A stretch of 64,000 bases of DNA from Burhinus oedicnemus (GCA_008921705.1 VFFE01007082.1:605382-669381), one strand, 5' to 3'. Positions 1 through 20,608 are shown, counted from the stretch's first letter. Numbers and translations: made by a program. Notes: generated by a model not told the origin, from the sequence alone.

Positions 1-5149
<5,149 letters not shown>

Positions 5150-8100
5150 TCAGCTTTTTTCCTCCCTTTTCCTCTCTGTATGCGCGCACGTGTATTTTTG
5201 TAGGAAGCTTCGCATTTCAGCCAGACAAAAGAATTCTTTAGATAAGACAGAAACAAATCCTCGTTATTTTTCTGTTTGCTTTTGCAGGGGAGGAACAGAA
5301 GTAAATAAATGCCTTCTCACTCCCCTCCTCCTTCCCTAGAGAAGGAAAGAGGTTGGGTAGTTCGTATCCAGCCTCCACCTGGATGCTGCCGGCACCGCTG
5401 CTCTCAGCAATTCCAAAGCGGGTGTCCTTGCCTTGCCGTCAGCATCCTGTTGACACCTCTGGAGGCACTGCGTCTGGAGAGGCGCTACCTTCCCGTGAGT
5501 TGTCAGAACAAATAACTGGTAACTGCTAAGGATTCTCTGGTGTTTACAGAAAAAAAAATAGGGATCGATTCAAACAGATACTGCCATTTCAACCACCTAC
5601 ATTCTGCATACAGATATTTTTTAAGTATTCCTGGTTAAGAAGCTCGAAGTTAGAATAAAAACGCATTCAACAAGAAGTCTATAACCACAACTCAACCCTG
5701 CGACAGTAAATCATGTTTGAATTTGAATATATATGCCCACATCTAAATTAATTAAGCAGTTAAAAAAAGCATACCTAGAGAAATGAGTGATAATTTCACA
5801 CAGCATCACGAAATCTGGCTTACATTCAAAAACCGGAGCAGCTGCCATTCAAACTAGCGGATGTAATGCCGAACTAAAGAACAGCATGTGGTTTTAATCT
5901 CTTTTCTCTTACTTTGAAACCCCATCATTTCCTGGCGACTTGTCTGCCTCTAAGGTAAAAGGTGTTGTTTCTTTCAAGTTGCAAGAGAAAAACGGAGAAG
6001 TTCTAACCAGCCCCTTGAAAAAAAAAATCAACATCAGACCAAACATACCTGAACTGCCCACAAAAAGGGTTTCTTTGAACTGCATTTTATGTGATCAAAT
6101 AACATAACCTCAGCCTGCTGCCTCCGGGGGGAAATCCTGCAGCCCGTGCTCAGGGCAGCTCGCTCAAGTCAAGGCTAATAAAGACACACCCTGAATCCAA
6201 ACTCTCCCCAGGGCCTCAAACGAGCAATTGCAGCCCTAACGAACATCCGTACCACCGAAACACTGGAAAGACAAAAGGAGGATGTTGTTCTAGATATTAA
6301 CTGCTGACATTTAAGACACTTAAGAATTTTACCAATGTCTAATTTAAAAATAGAAACCCCAGAAAAAGAACACAACCGCAACTTTGATTTCCGGCGAGAG
6401 ACGGAATAGATGCTTTTTCAATCCGCACTGCTACAGACTGGGATTGATGCTACTGATCTCCGCCACAGACCTCAACAATATTCACACCAAAGCGTGCTCA
6501 GAGCGACACCGAGTTGGGAGGAGGAAGGATTAAGTGGGCAAAATTAACAACTACAACTGTTGATCCTGAAGGACAAAAGCCTCACTTAAAAAAAAAGAAA
6601 CAAACCAAAGCCGTATCCCTCTCTTTCCTGAAGAGAATCCAGAACTAAACTGAGTGCAGGGTGGCGATGAGCATTCAAGCTCCGTCAGATGTGGGAAGAA
6701 GAGAGAGTCCTGACGCCCAGTGCCCTGCTCTGCTACCGCATGTTCAACTGCGTGTGTTTGCTTTAGAAATACCATTTTACTCTGAGTCCATTAAGCGGGC
6801 TCAAAGTCCACCCAGCACAACCATTTGCCAAACTGAGATGACGACCCGTGCCAGGCGGCAGACGAAGCTCTGCAGAAAAGCTTCATGCCATGTTTTTCAG
6901 AGGTAGACAGTCTCTCGCAAATGAAACCAGCCACGTTTTACCTATAAATTGATTTATATCGTATCTGAGGTGTCAGCACCAAGGAGCAAGTCACTAAATC
7001 CCACGTCTTTGTGTCGGTGATTTAGTGCGTCCTCTGACATATGGCAACAGCAGAGTGCAAACCAATCTGTTTTCCTCCCATCACAAAATAGGAAACGGGA
7101 ACCTATTTGCGCTCTGTTTACACATCGCAAACCCATCAGGTCCCAAGGGAAATTAAACACATGCACTACATCATAAACCAAACTTTAAAAAAAAGAAATA
7201 GTGTGTGTTTATAAAAAAAAAAATACTAACTTCATGATCATAACGCTTTTCTTCCCGAGACCCTCCCAACACTGCAGTCACAACTGCAGGTAGATAAAGA
7301 TGAAAGAGAAGTCTATGCAACAATTCGTTTTACCCCATCTACGAAAGCTGGATATACGAAAGGATTAGAGAATATTCGGTACTTTAAACTCACCGTCACA
7401 GTGCACAGCTACGTGACTCAGTAAATGACTCAACTTTATGACAAAGATGAAGAAGTAAACGTCAGAGAGGAAGCATACCCAGAGAACGTCACTGTTCTAT
7501 GCAGACACACAGGTTGGACACGTACTACACTGAAAAAATTCCATGCCAGAGCTTATTAGCTGCCTGGCTATCTAATATTATGTTGTCTACCTAAGGGATT
7601 AAATGCCGGAGTGGAGCGAGGCTGGAAGGATTAGAAACGGCGTACGCTGGTGACTGCACGGGTGGCAGAGGCTCGAGCACAAAGGACTAAGTCGGGAAAG
7701 CTTTGGTTCTACAAACAGGGAGTAAAAACAGCTTCCAGCTTCCCTGCAAGTGAAGTCAAATGAACTTTAATCAAACATGCATAGCGTGCGCTGCCGAAAG
7801 CCACCGCACATAAATTCAGGGAACAAAAGCTGCTGCAGAAATCAATAGCCTACTGAAACATTAACGCAGGCGAGCATTGATCAAAAGGCCCTTTTACAAA
7901 AGGCAGCCTTGCAAATGAGCTGCTGGGTTTGCTTGCAAGCAAACAGAAAAGCATAAACGCTGCTGACACGAACGGCCTGTAATGATCATCTTGTTCCTGG
8001 CGATCTCACCTCACCACAAGGTCTCGCCGTCAACACATCCTACATCTCCGTGCGGTAATTGGGATCAGCAGGAGGAACCGAGGCACTCTGGTGCCTGTTC

Positions 8101-11100
8101 ACTGGGGGAGGGCTGAGAGCGGCTGCTCTCAATCCGATTTTCTGGGTAGCAGGTCTACACCCCGGGGAACAGCCCTAACCTAACGACCTGCAAATATACT
8201 GCATGTCTCCTTTTTGTGCTTTTTGTGCCAGGAACTGGGTGTTGCTAGCAACGTACGCGCTAAAATCATGTAAGATAAAGCAGACCCAACCATCCTTCAT
8301 TGCATCATTATACTCGTACAACCTAGGAGTGACATCCCCCTCATTCCCAGGCTTCAGAGATAAATTAAGGAAGGGGTGAGACCACTGAAGCAACTACTAC
8401 CTGTGGGGAGGTCTCTGGCTGACGGTGGAAGAGAAATTCAGGGCTTGCAAGCCACGTTCAGGAAGGGCTGAACCTGCTGCTTGAAACAGCGACCGTGTTC
8501 GTCACACTCTAATCCAGTTCAGTGGCCTGAAGCGCACAGACCACCTGAAGTTCAGAGGAGACCGTCTCCTTTTGCAATGAGCACCATCCAATGGCTTCTG
8601 TCACCCTCTTCTCTTCCCTACACCCATTAACACGTTCCTGTTTAATCAGGCTCTGGGACCAGCAATAAACCAGGCATAACAACCACTGCGAAGCCTCACA
8701 AAGAACGGCAAACTTCAGCGATGCATGGCCCAGCTTATCGCCACTTCGAACGTGAAGTAGCAAGATTTCATATAGCTGCACGTACATGGATGACCCATAA
8801 TGCAGACGCAGATGAGAAATCTGAGTGTTCAATGAAGCAGTCCCTCATAGCACATGCAAAACCATTCTTCAGCAAAGCTCCCAGTCTAATGAATCAGAGC
8901 AGTCCTAACATTCCAGATGTTTGGTGGTAACACAGCCAGTATTTTGAGGCAACTGTCCAGCAGGAAGGGTGTCCATGTCCACCTCACCGCTGCTTTCTCC
9001 GGAACTGCTAATGGGCTGCCTTCCCTCCCTGAAACCCACCTCATCTCTCAGACCCCCAGATACTGATGTTGCTGACACAACTGTCCGTTTGTATCAATTA
9101 CCAATAAATTCACTGTTAGAAGGAAAGTCCCAATAAAGTGTCCCACAAGTCTACTCCAACAGCACCCCTCACACGAGCAGCTCTAATTCCTGTACTGTGC
9201 CACATCCCAGAGAGATGCTATTAGTGTCCTCCCAGATCAAATCCACCAAGGAACAGCTTTTTCCATCTGTGCGGAGAGAAGTTTCATTTCACTCCCAAAC
9301 CGCTTTGTCATTCGTAGTAACAGCCTCACCTCCATTTGATGCAACGCCACCTCTCTTTGCAAACACAACTCCATTTTTCTATGTCAACATCTGAATAACT
9401 GTCCCGAGCAATTTCTCAAACACACATGAAGCAAAATGTTTTTAATGCCACCTTTCCTTGAGAACAGCTACTTTCCCATTACTGAAGTTTCACAAGACAG
9501 AGGGGATCTCTTCTTCACTAGGAACCACGGTTCAGCTTTCATCAATTCTGAAACGCATCCGGAGCTCACGACTCCTCAGATCTCTTGCTTTCTCCTGCCA
9601 AGGCCATTTCACTCCATGTTGTAGGTACATAGAAAAAAGTCAGGCTTCATCTCGTTTTAGCTCTGTTCTAGGGATTGTTTTTGGAGAGAGAGAAACGGTT
9701 CGGATCCACTCCCGCAGGAGTATGCGGCAACGGGACCTTCTCTGCAGTTCAGCTCTGGAAGCTGAGCTGCCACAAGAGTCTCCCAAGTGCCCAACACCCC
9801 GCATCCTCCCAGCACTCCTGCCCGCACCGGCCATCTGCATGTATTAGGAGATTACTTCCTTGGCACGTGGCATCTTTCTCTTACCTCTCCCCCTGTTTTC
9901 CCCTGCTGCTCTCAGCCCTGTTTTTCTGCACCTCAACCAAGCTCTCCAAGCCACATCCCAAAGCAGCAGGACAGCCCTGACCAACTCTGCCGTACCCTTA
10001 ACGAACTACGTGCTGCCAGCCCTGTTTTCTCACTTCTTATCTGTAGTTTGCAAATGTAAAATACACCATACGAGCGGTGCCCCACGTTTGTGTTTAGTCT
10101 TGCCTTAGGTAAACAGAGGATTAAGGCTGCGTGTGCATTTGTGGATTTGAGAGGGTCCGACAGCCCTGCTGCAGCAGAGGCTGCACCTACGGAAGCCAAT
10201 CACACAAACACATCAACCCACCTTCAAGTATCTGTTATGGTATAACAGAGTGAGCAAACATAATAATTGCTGTTTAATTTCCCCAGAGCCTAGCTCTGCC
10301 AGGGGAAGGAAAAAAAAAAAAGAGAAAAAAAAATCGTGGGGGAGGCGAATAGCTTTACAGTAATTAAACCAAAAAGGTAAATGACAACGCTGCTCAGTGG
10401 CTATGAGCTAGTCATGGCAGAGCAGAGGGGAACAGATTGTCCAGCTGCGGTCTTAATGAATTCACAATCTTTCTGGAATGCATCAAGATTTTATTAAGTC
10501 AACTCAATTTAGCTAATGCTCCCTATTACTAAAGTGCCGTGGTAAAAACACTCTCTCCAGCGCCTCCCTCCTTCACCGAATCCCCTGACTTTACCAGTCT
10601 TGGTTACAACATCTGCTCAAATGCCTGCACGCCAAGGGGCGTAGCAAGAAGATGGACTACACGTGCACGGGTTTGCAGGTTGCTTCCTGAAACTTTACAG
10701 AACCACCCAGAATATTGCCATACGGTGTCAGACTGGGAGAAAAAACTGAAGTTATCAGTCCCTTCTATCACACGCATCTCCATACCCAAAAGTTGCTACT
10801 ACAAGAGGTGCAAACACAGGCAAACAGGCTAGCACGGTCATGCAAGTCCTCTGACCGGCTGAAGAGCACAGCCCACGGCGTCACGGTAGGGATGGACGGT
10901 GAGCGGAGAGCACGGCGTGGCCACAGCCAGACAGAGAATATTTGGAACTCTTGTCTTGCTCTAAACAAGTGAAACTATTGAAAAAGTGCAGCAGGGAAGG
11001 GAAAGAACAGCAGCTGCGTGCAGCTCAGAAGAGTCCGACCTAGGCATTTTTACTATTTTAAGCTCGGTCTACATGCCTCTGCCAACTATGACAAATAGGT

Positions 11101-14100
11101 TTGCGTATGTTCTAATTAAGCAGTAAGTCGCAGCAGCTTATTCAGTAGTGCTGATTGATGTCCGCCTTGGGTGCACAGGAATACCGCATAACCTAAAATC
11201 TTACTGAAATTTTAAGAGAGACTTTTAAAAACCAAGCATTGTTTTACTAACACTACAAAAAAACCATTAAAAATCGTGGGATGCTCTCTAAGGAATATCC
11301 TGCAGGTCTCACCATTCTTCAGCAGATTTTAAGAGTACAGGCATTTTATCTAGCAGTTCCTCTAGCCATTTATCACCTTTTGGATGGCAATACAGCCTTC
11401 TCTCCCTGGTCTCTGCTAAGAACTCTACCTACAATTTTAGGAGAAGATTGTCTTAATGCCCTGTTTGCTCGATCTGCAAACAGCAAGGCAAGCTAGTTGG
11501 TTTCAATTGTTGTTTGAAACTCCTGGCAAAACAGGCTGGCCAAGCAGGAGTCAAAAGAGGAGATAGGTATATAAGAAATCCAGGCTAACTCCCTCGGTTT
11601 TTATGCTGTCAATTCACCCCCAACACAGGAACAGCCACAGAATTTCCTGGGAATCCAGCCGAGGCTCCATCTGTATTTTCTGGATTTCATTTTGTTGTGG
11701 AAAAAACCTGCAATCAGATACAGCTTTATGCTTTCTAATTGTTTTTGCTAAATGAGCACTGCTACCCTGCTTAGTCCTCTACAGACCAGAGGAAGAGCAA
11801 GCTTCCCTCTCCTACAAACGATGCTTTTATTTAGATCGCTGACGCAGGTCTACGAGACGGCAGGTCGTTAGAGAACTGCGTCACTCCCGATAGTGCTGAA
11901 ACGAGTTTGGAAACTGAGGCTTTCACTCCAAAGTTCCTCAAGCAGTGCAGAGACTAACATAATTTCATTTTTCACGTTACTAAACACACAGATCACTCTC
12001 GTAACTCTCCCCAGAGAATATATTTGCCCTCCTTTACCAATAATTAAAAAAAAAATAAAATCAGCGTAATGGGTGAGCGCAAACTAAACCCAACTCTTGC
12101 AACAAAATTATGCATGGGAAACGGCAGTGGCAAGAGACACAAAAGGTAAGGGAATCACCAGCAAAGAAGAGTCAGTGAATGGGGACTGGGAAGTGGGGAG
12201 AAAAAGGAAAGAAATCAACAAGATAGGATGGAAGTCATCTCTCATCCGAAACAAACATTTCTCCGCAGTAACGCTCAGCCATTGGACAGCATCTGCCATT
12301 TGATGACAAAGTCAACGGCATATTTACAAATTAAGTCTCAGCACATCCTTTTTTAAGTTTTACAGCATAGGGAAACAAAGGGACAGAAGATTTCTAAACT
12401 GGCCAAGAACAACCCGGTGTGAGCAGTACCATTGTTCAGACTGTGTGAACACCTCCACCGGTGACAGGCTCTAAAATTCCTTCCTAATTCAAAGCCAGGC
12501 CTATTGGACAGGCTTAACCATCCTTACCAAGCACGGTCCTGGCTGATTGTTCCTCTACAGCTCAGCTTTCCCTCTGCCCTCAACACAAGCTGCTCTTTCC
12601 TTCAATTGGATATGCTTTGTTTCATTCCTACCACTTGATTTATGGTTTTAGCAAACCACCGAGAAATCTAAACATTATTGTCCACAGCCTGAAAAAAAAA
12701 AAAAAAAAGCCAGTAACATGTCTCTGTGCCACATCTGACTCACAATTTTCATGTAGTTCATTTGCTAACCTCTTCCAGTAGTTGTAATTAAGGTTGCATA
12801 TACTGGTAGGAAATAAGATAATTAGCATACTATGGAACTTACCCTCGCTATCTGTTCTATGCAAACAATTCTTTAAAAAAAAAAAAATTTAATTTTTTTT
12901 TAAAGAGGTTTAAGTACCAGCTTTAACAGTCCTGCAAAAACAAATGCATAGCAAGCTAGCACATTGTTTTAAGCCTCCGCCGCAGTTAAAAGCTGCTGAC
13001 CCTCTCTCCAGCTGCACGTCATGCCAGAATGAAAAGAAAGCTTTTGTAATTAAGGCTTCTTCCTCCAGAGACTCCTCTTTGTTAATCAACAGAGTTCCTA
13101 ATCCCCATAGGAACTCACAGACTGTTGGCTGCATCCATTATTAATTATTAGAGCTTATCTTTAATAGCATCAGTTATAGCTCTCCAGGACTGCGTAACCA
13201 CTGCCGGTGTCACCAGGTACACCCCGCAGGGATCGCTGGCGCTCGATCAATTAAGAGGTTATCAAAATAGTGAAAGAGTTAAGGACCTGCCTGCCTGATA
13301 CACGTTTGTCAAGGATTTATTTTCTACTCAGCTCCCCCTTGCAGCTTACATTATCAGAATTTCTGAGGTTAGAAATCCTGATTTGCCTGACCACTTTTAA
13401 CTCCAATCATTTAACTTCCCCCCCACCTCTCGTCTTCCCACACACCTCCGCCAGCCTCTGCCCACGCACAGCTGCCCCACCGGCAGCGCAGGGGCATCTC
13501 CCATTCCAGCAGAGCCCGGTTCTTCAGTACTGATGGGACGTCTTCACCTGGCACCACGCATGAACCGCCTCATGCGGACAGAGCCTGGAGAATGGAATTT
13601 AGCCCCCGTGGAACCAGGCCACCTCTTCCTGCTGAGGCTCAGGCTGGCACACACTGCAGGGTCCTTCCAACCCACTGCTCAACGTCCGCTTGCTCTCCCT
13701 AGCAAATGCAAATATTCAGCCTTTTTCCCCTTTTCACTTACATCTTGATGCCCAAAGCGCTACCCCTAACCGAATGCACCTGGGCCAGGTGAACTAAGCA
13801 CAACGTAGTTAGGAAGAACAGAGAATGAAATGCTTTTGCAAAGATGGGAGAAGCTCCTATTTTCTTGAGCCAGCAATTCCATCATTTCATTTTACAACCC
13901 ACATCGAAGTCCTGGGGTTCACAGCTGTTTCACGCAACGTCGTTCACTGCCAGCCTCTTGTTAACTGGAAGTTCTCAATGTTGGAGCTCACACATCAGGG
14001 CAAAAAGGAGAGTGGGACAAATAGCCAGATAAATTAAATGCAAGGTATTCAGAAAAGCTTTCGTAGCAGAGTTCAACGTAGTCTGCACTGGATCATGTCC

Positions 14101-16100
14101 TTCCCCCTTCACGTACGCTTTTCCATCAATTCCGTTGACATCGAAAATTTAGCAGCACAATACAAGGCAGAGGATTTTCTCAATGAAGGTGCCAAGCACC
14201 GATACATCATCCCTTTAACTGCGCTTTCTTTTTCTACCAGCTCAATAATTAAGTTGCTAGGTTGCATATTGCTAGAGTTCAGGTGTGGAACAAAAAAAAC
14301 CATTTCACTGCTACTGGCTACATCCCAGCGGCATCTTTCTCAATGCCTGTAACACATCACATTTCCACTATTTAAAGCAAAGGTATCGGTGGTGGTTCAC
14401 GTGGGCGTGTATATGAGAGAGAAGCAAGCCATAAAGCAGTTAAAACTACCACCCTCCATCCCGTAAACATTTTTCTATTTATCTGCCCTTCATTACATGC
14501 ACAATCTTATTATCTCTGCACATCCTCAAAGCGACAGCCGTCAGGGTCACCCTATAAAATATACATCGGCAATGTTACATTTAATGACTGGAGCGAGAAG
14601 AAAAATGAAAGATGGGAGGAGCGGAATACCGCAGGATGTTTTAAAGGGATCATCAGTTATATCTATGCATTTCCTGAGGTGATAATTGAATGACAGTGGC
14701 TGGGGGGAAATCCATTTCTGAGCTTGGGAAAGGACTGTTAAGAACAAAATGTTTTTGTACTGGCAGCATGTAATGGCTGCCAGAAAACGAAAAAGGTTTC
14801 TTCAACCACAGCAGTTTCTCTATTTTATGGATTTTATATAGGGGCTGAAAATTATATCAAGTACAATCAGCTATTCAATCCAAGCAAAAAATATTGACAG
14901 GCTTTGGTAACTTCATCCCCAACTAGACTACTCTCCATTGTGGGTTGCATGTCAACTTGAATTAATTTAAATGAAAGGCTAATTTGTGTATGTGCACGCG
15001 TGTGTAGAAAGTGACATTCCAAACACAAGGACAGCAGCGTTTTCTACTTTCATAATTTTCATTTAAACAAAGTATTAAAAATTTCATTTGGCCATTCAGC
15101 AGGGAAGTTAATCCTCCCGCATTTCAGTAAGGTATACATATGCTAATTTGTTTTCTCATTCTGCACAACTGAAATTAGGCTTGCAGTTATTAAAAAAGTT
15201 TTACTACTTTAAAAATATTTTTCCTATTGCACAACGACAATTTTACAAATAGAATCAAACTATACTTACCAAAACATTTCCTGTGTTCTAGCTTTATTTA
15301 GCTTTAACTTTATTTATTAGCTTTATTTGCTGTTAGTTGACTACTTCACAGCAATAATGCAAGTTGGTATTTAATACAAACCCCTTCCAGTTAATTGTCA
15401 CTTAGAATCAGCACTCCGCATTACTGCACCGCTCCGCTGGCGGACACGGACACGTAACTGAAGGGATGACAGAAAACACTGAGTTTAAGCTCGTCAGAAT
15501 TAGAAAGGTTTTCTCTCACTTGAATACTGGGGAGGGACAATAAAGTAACTCCCACACACTCACACTCCTCATTAGCTAAAACGGAGAACCGCTATGTCGC
15601 TCAGCAAATTCCCCTTCTGTTCAGCTGGAATTTCACACAGCGGTAAGATGGATGACATTTTACTGATCTAAAAAGATTATTTCAAATGGGTAAGCGCTTA
15701 CAACTTGCAAGTTCCTAGCTCAGCTTACCTGAGAAGACACTGGGGTCTCTAACGTTTACCAAAGAAGTTTCTAGCTACCTTTCAAGCTCCAGCCGTCAGC
15801 TAGTCCACAAGTGGGCAAGCGTTTCAGGCCGAACAGCCTACCTTGTTCAACACTTCTGGGGCGTCTTGGATGGTCTGGAAAAAAGTGCCAATCCCCACGT
15901 CGCTGCAGCTTCTCTGTAACAGTCAGACGTGTAAATCCTATAACATTTTGCGGGCCGCTGAGGAGTCTCCTCCTCTTAATTATAGCTGGTGCTCCTGTTT
16001 GTTTCCTTGTACGAAACTGTCTCATGCCTTCGCTGGCTTAAGTTAGAATATATTGTATTACCAGGTTTCAGAACAAATCTGATTTTTGCCATACTGTTTA

Positions 16101-16537
16101 GTCTGGAGAAGGCTGAGGGGAGACCTTATTGCTCTCTACAGCTACCTGAAAGGAGGTTGTAGTGAGATGGGAGCTGGTCTCTTCTCCCAAGTAACAGGCG
16201 ATAGGACAAGAGGAAACGGGTTCAAGTTATAGAATCATAGAATTGTTCAGGTTGGAAAAGACCTTTAAGATCATCTAGTCCAACCCTTGCGCCAGGGGAG
16301 GTTTAGGCTGGGCATTAGGAAAAAATTTTCACTGAAAGAGTTATCAAACATTGGAAGAGGCTGCCCAGGCAGGCGGTCAAGTCACCATCCCTAGATGTGT
16401 TTCAAAGTCATGTAGATGTGGTGCTTAGAGACATGGTTTAGTGGCAGACCTGGTAGAGTAGGGTCAGTGGTTGGACTAGATGATCTTAAAGGCCTTTTCC
16501 AACCTAAACGATTCTATGATTCTATGATATTCTATGG
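16101..16537 (+). mobile_element. CR1 LINE 3' end, plus orientation
   Basis: The sequence from GTCTGGAGAAGGCTGAGGGG through AGGAAACGGG, the gene-end block with GCCCAGGCAGGCGG, and GATCTTAAAGGCC matches the 3' part of bird CR1 LINEs. It ends in the usual ATTCTATG octamer tail (about 16511-16537). It is heavily 5' truncated, so only the end of ORF2 and the 3' UTR remain, and it is not active. It is split by a second, inverted CR1 tip at 16229-16288. It lies antisense to RERE inside the 31.9-kb intron. Confidence 0.9.
16229..16288 (-). mobile_element. 60-bp CR1 3' tip nested inside another CR1
   Basis: The host CR1 should read CAAGTT then GCGCCAGGGG. Between them sits ATAGAATCATAGAATTG and the block GTTGGAAAAGACC to AGTCCAACCC, which is the 3' end of CR1 in reverse orientation. 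A TT appears at both borders (16227-16228 and 16287-16288), a possible 2-bp target duplication. It is one of the shortest recognisable CR1 insertions possible. Confidence 0.8.
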
Positions 16538-19500
16538 TTGGAATATGATGTCATTCTCAGTAGGAGTTCATTCCCATGTCATCAGATAGGGGTTTTTTCC
16601 CCTGCTATTCCTTTGTGGAGTGGGTTTTGCCTCCAGGTTAAGGGCACAGATTGCTTGCACTCCGCTCCGCAATCCCAGCCCCATTTCTTCCCTGGGCAGG
16701 CAGCGGTCACTGAGAAGATACATACCACAAAAGCAAGGAAACAAAAGCACTCAAATAAGTAATCGAATGGAAATTTTGAAAGTTTGTTCAGGTTTTCCTG
16801 TTTTAATAGGGCAAGAAGAGCTGAAAGTAAGGAATTAGCCATTTGTTTCTCAAATGTCACATTCTGTAACTGCTTTTATTTAAATATAGAAAAAAGAACC
16901 GAAGGTCCACTGAGTTCGGAGACAATCACCAGCAAGGCAACTTTGCCACTAGCAGCACCGTTTCAGACTGCTGATGTGTCTGCAGGCTGACCTGCATTCC
17001 CCACTTCAATGTAACAGATGTTTTCGGTTTTCCGAACACATCTGTGATGAATCACACAAAGCCTGGCTTGTCCAGCGTATGCATTATCTGCCCTGACACA
17101 CAGCTTCCTCCCTCTGCAGCTCACGACCTATAGGGGAGCTGTTGAGTTTTAATAGTTTATTATAAAATCATGTTAAAAACAACAGCATTCAGAAAATACT
17201 AAAAATTACACAGGAGGCAACAAACCTCGTACAATAATCCTCACTGCTAATGAGGAAAGTGAAGATGCAACCAGAAAAATTTTCCACCCCTTTTTTATTG
17301 CAGCTATCCTCAAAGTCCTCACAACTGGATATTCCACGACGAAAACTATCAACCCCCCTGAAGCTGAAGACAGCTAGGATTTGACCTCTTAATAAAAATC
17401 TCTATCACAGGACGTCCAACACCCGAACAAGCCAGACGGAGGAAGAAAGCCATCCATTTTACACCTGGAAAGTATCAAATTCATACAAACCACCAGGCTT
17501 ATCAGTGAAACCTTTATTCCCACCGTACACAAACCCAGGTTTAAGGAGGACGGGTTCAGTCTGAGTTATGGGCAGAGCAACAAACGTGCAAACACAAGCT
17601 CCCAGACAGACATCCCTGTCATTAAGCCTTGATTTTAAACAGACTTGGCTTCTCTCAGATCTGATCCCTGAACAGCTGTTTTCCTTTTGCTGCTCTCCAA
17701 GAACATTTCTCTAAACCAGTAGATTTTCTAGATTAAGTGTGGAGGGCTGAGGGGTACTTAAGTGTTTTCCTGTTTATCAGAGCAATATAAGAAAAGAGGA
17801 ATATTGAAGCAGGACATCAAGCAACCCCTCACCCCCCGAAACCACAACAGAACTGCCACGTAAGCTGCTTATCCCTCAGTTATTGTTGCTTCCCTCCAGT
17901 CTCAAATTCTTTCTGTCAGGAAAAATTCCTTAGCAAGCAGAATTTAACTAAAAGACAATGGTAAGAGTTGTAAAGCAGTATTAGAAAGACCAATTCGTTC
18001 TAGCTTACTGTAATACCTATACAGTGAACTCAAAAGTGAAAGAAATTGCTAATTCTTTACAGTTCTGTTCTGCCTTGGTGTTTCCAGCAAGCATTAATCC
18101 CAGCTGCTCCCTTGGAAAGTGGACTTGATCCTCACTTCACAATTAGGGACAAGGAGAAAAAAAAAAAAAGGCCAGTAATTTGGGGCCTGACTTAGGGCTT
18201 TGACTCCTGAGGTCTTGCAAACGATACTACGGTGCCTTCAGAGATGAAATCTGTCTGCTGCCATTAATCCTGCCCTCCCTCTACACGGCCCACGTCCACA
18301 GCAGGGCTGTCAGGACAGGCGATACGGCTGCCGCAGCTAATTTTACACAGCGTGCTAACTCAAAATGTCACGGATTTCGGTTTATGCTGTCAACTGCAAT
18401 GAAACAGCGGGCTCATTTTTACCTTTCTCTCATGTCCACTACAGGGATGCTAACCTCTGACAGAAGCGCCACGGGGACGGGAGAGAAAAGTAGCATGATG
18501 GAACAAGGAAGTTCAGGCAATATTATTTTTCATCAACCCCAAAATCAACTGCCATTCAGAACCAGAGATCTCGGAGACAGAACCCAAGAGCTCCGATTCC
18601 CACCACTAGGCCGGTTAACCTTCTAATAGCTGTTTTTCACAAGCTGGGCAAATTTCAGATCCTGACCCACTGGATGACATAAAGCAGCTGCAGCACTAGA
18701 AAAGGCATCTTCATCTCTCCGGCTCTGCACAATACCTATTATCCAGAACTGCCGCTCCGCGTGCAGTTATCCACCAGGGAGACAGAGGAGCCATCAAAGC
18801 AAAAGGGCAGTATTGGCAAAAGAACAAATGGCTGTAAGACCTTATGAGCTTTAATATGAAGTTTGATCCGTTCATGAAAGGGATTTGAGAGATGGTTGCC
18901 TGCGACAACAGAACTTTAGATTCAGCAATCCTCCCCAGGCCTGTTCCGGCCCTGCATTCTTACGCCAGAGGAAAAAGCAGCGCGGATCCCAGGAAACCTG
19001 TCAAGCAAGGGCGCTCACCATCACCCCGCCAGCCTGCTGCTTACGTACCGTTTTTCCCTACAACACGCTGACAAGCTCATCCCAGAGCTGCCTTTCTGCT
19101 TCCCTGAAACATTTCTCTATTTCCCCTTTACTACCCAAGAGAAGCTCGATTCCCTCCTGTAAACGACGTCAGGTTTATTTCCCTCTTCATAGGTATTAGG
19201 CTGGTATTGTCTTTACCTGCCTGCGCTCTTCTACAAGTTAAGTAGAGATTGAGACAGTTTCTGATAAAAAGGAATAAAACGTCATTTTTACCCAGTAGCA
19301 ATCTTCTGAAGATTAAGATGAACACTGCTTGTTGCACTGCTTTATTAGACACGCAAAACTATATACCCAACTCCTCCAAAGGATGCTTGACCGCTCCCAC
19401 CACGCCACGCTCAGCCTAGACCCGCGCTCTCACCCTCCCAGCCCTCCATCGCAGAGACCTGCTCCTCATTACCAGTCTATAAACACCCAAGAGTCTTCTT

Positions 19501-20608
19501 CCAGTTGCGTCAGTAAGAGCTCAGACACTCTTTGCTATTACAGGTAGACTACGCCAACATGCCTCGGAAACACAAAGACTGACTGATCAGGTATTCCAAA
19601 CGCGCGGCGTATTACACCATTTATTCCCTACTAACATGTCTAACAGTCACAGCGTGTTGACGCCTACCACTAGGCAGCGTGAGTGATCGTTTTAATTAGT
19701 GGCTCGTATTCAACACAGCACCAAGGTGTCAGAAACTAGAAGAGAACCACTTATAATTGAGAACTTCAAAACAACAAGAAAAAAGAGGTTATATCAATAC
19801 TTGTTGGCCTCCTTTGAGGGAAAGTGAAGCCTCCTACTATACATTTATACTGGCGTGCCTCTTAAAAGGATACTCCATGATTAACGGATAAGCTGTAGCC
19901 ACAAAGCTTCTGAGATCGTTAGAGTACGAATCTTCACACGTTTACCAGAGGGCAACCTAAATGCTGCACTCTTTGCAAACAAAACTACTCACAGGGGCAT
20001 CCCGCACTTTCAACAAGACAATTCCATCCCTATTAGCCACCAAAATTCCCCATTGCATTCTCTCCCTTAAACTTTGTTTTTAGGGAATCCTCTGCCTTCT
20101 TCAATTGCTTCCTAACAGCGACCGCGGGTTTGTAAAGCCATGCCACTCGCAAATCAGCCCTCGGTACACACGTCTTAACTGCAGCGGTGCCACACACGAG
20201 GCTCTACTTGAAGACATAAGTTAGCATTTCCAGCATGAATCTGAAAAGGCATTACAGCCAGAATTTAAACATACCACCAGGAAAAAAAATAAATAATCAA
20301 CAAGGAGTTAGTAGCAAGCAGAACTGCAACTGTAAACTTAACCGGCTTTTACCTTTAAGCACATACATTCGAGTGAGGCTATATTGTCAGCTAGGACCTC
20401 CAGCCTTGACTTTGCATGCAACAGTGCTTTTGTTTTTAGTGATGATCTGTAAAATCAATAGTATTACTTGAGCGTGAATCAGAGTGAAGTAAAAACTAGT
20501 GATTCGCTGCATGGGAAACTCCATTACCTAGAAGTGGGTTCACGCCGAGTTAGTTTAAGAATTCACTCCCCTGAAAGAATCTCAGAAGAGATTTCTTCCC
20601 TCTCCCAA

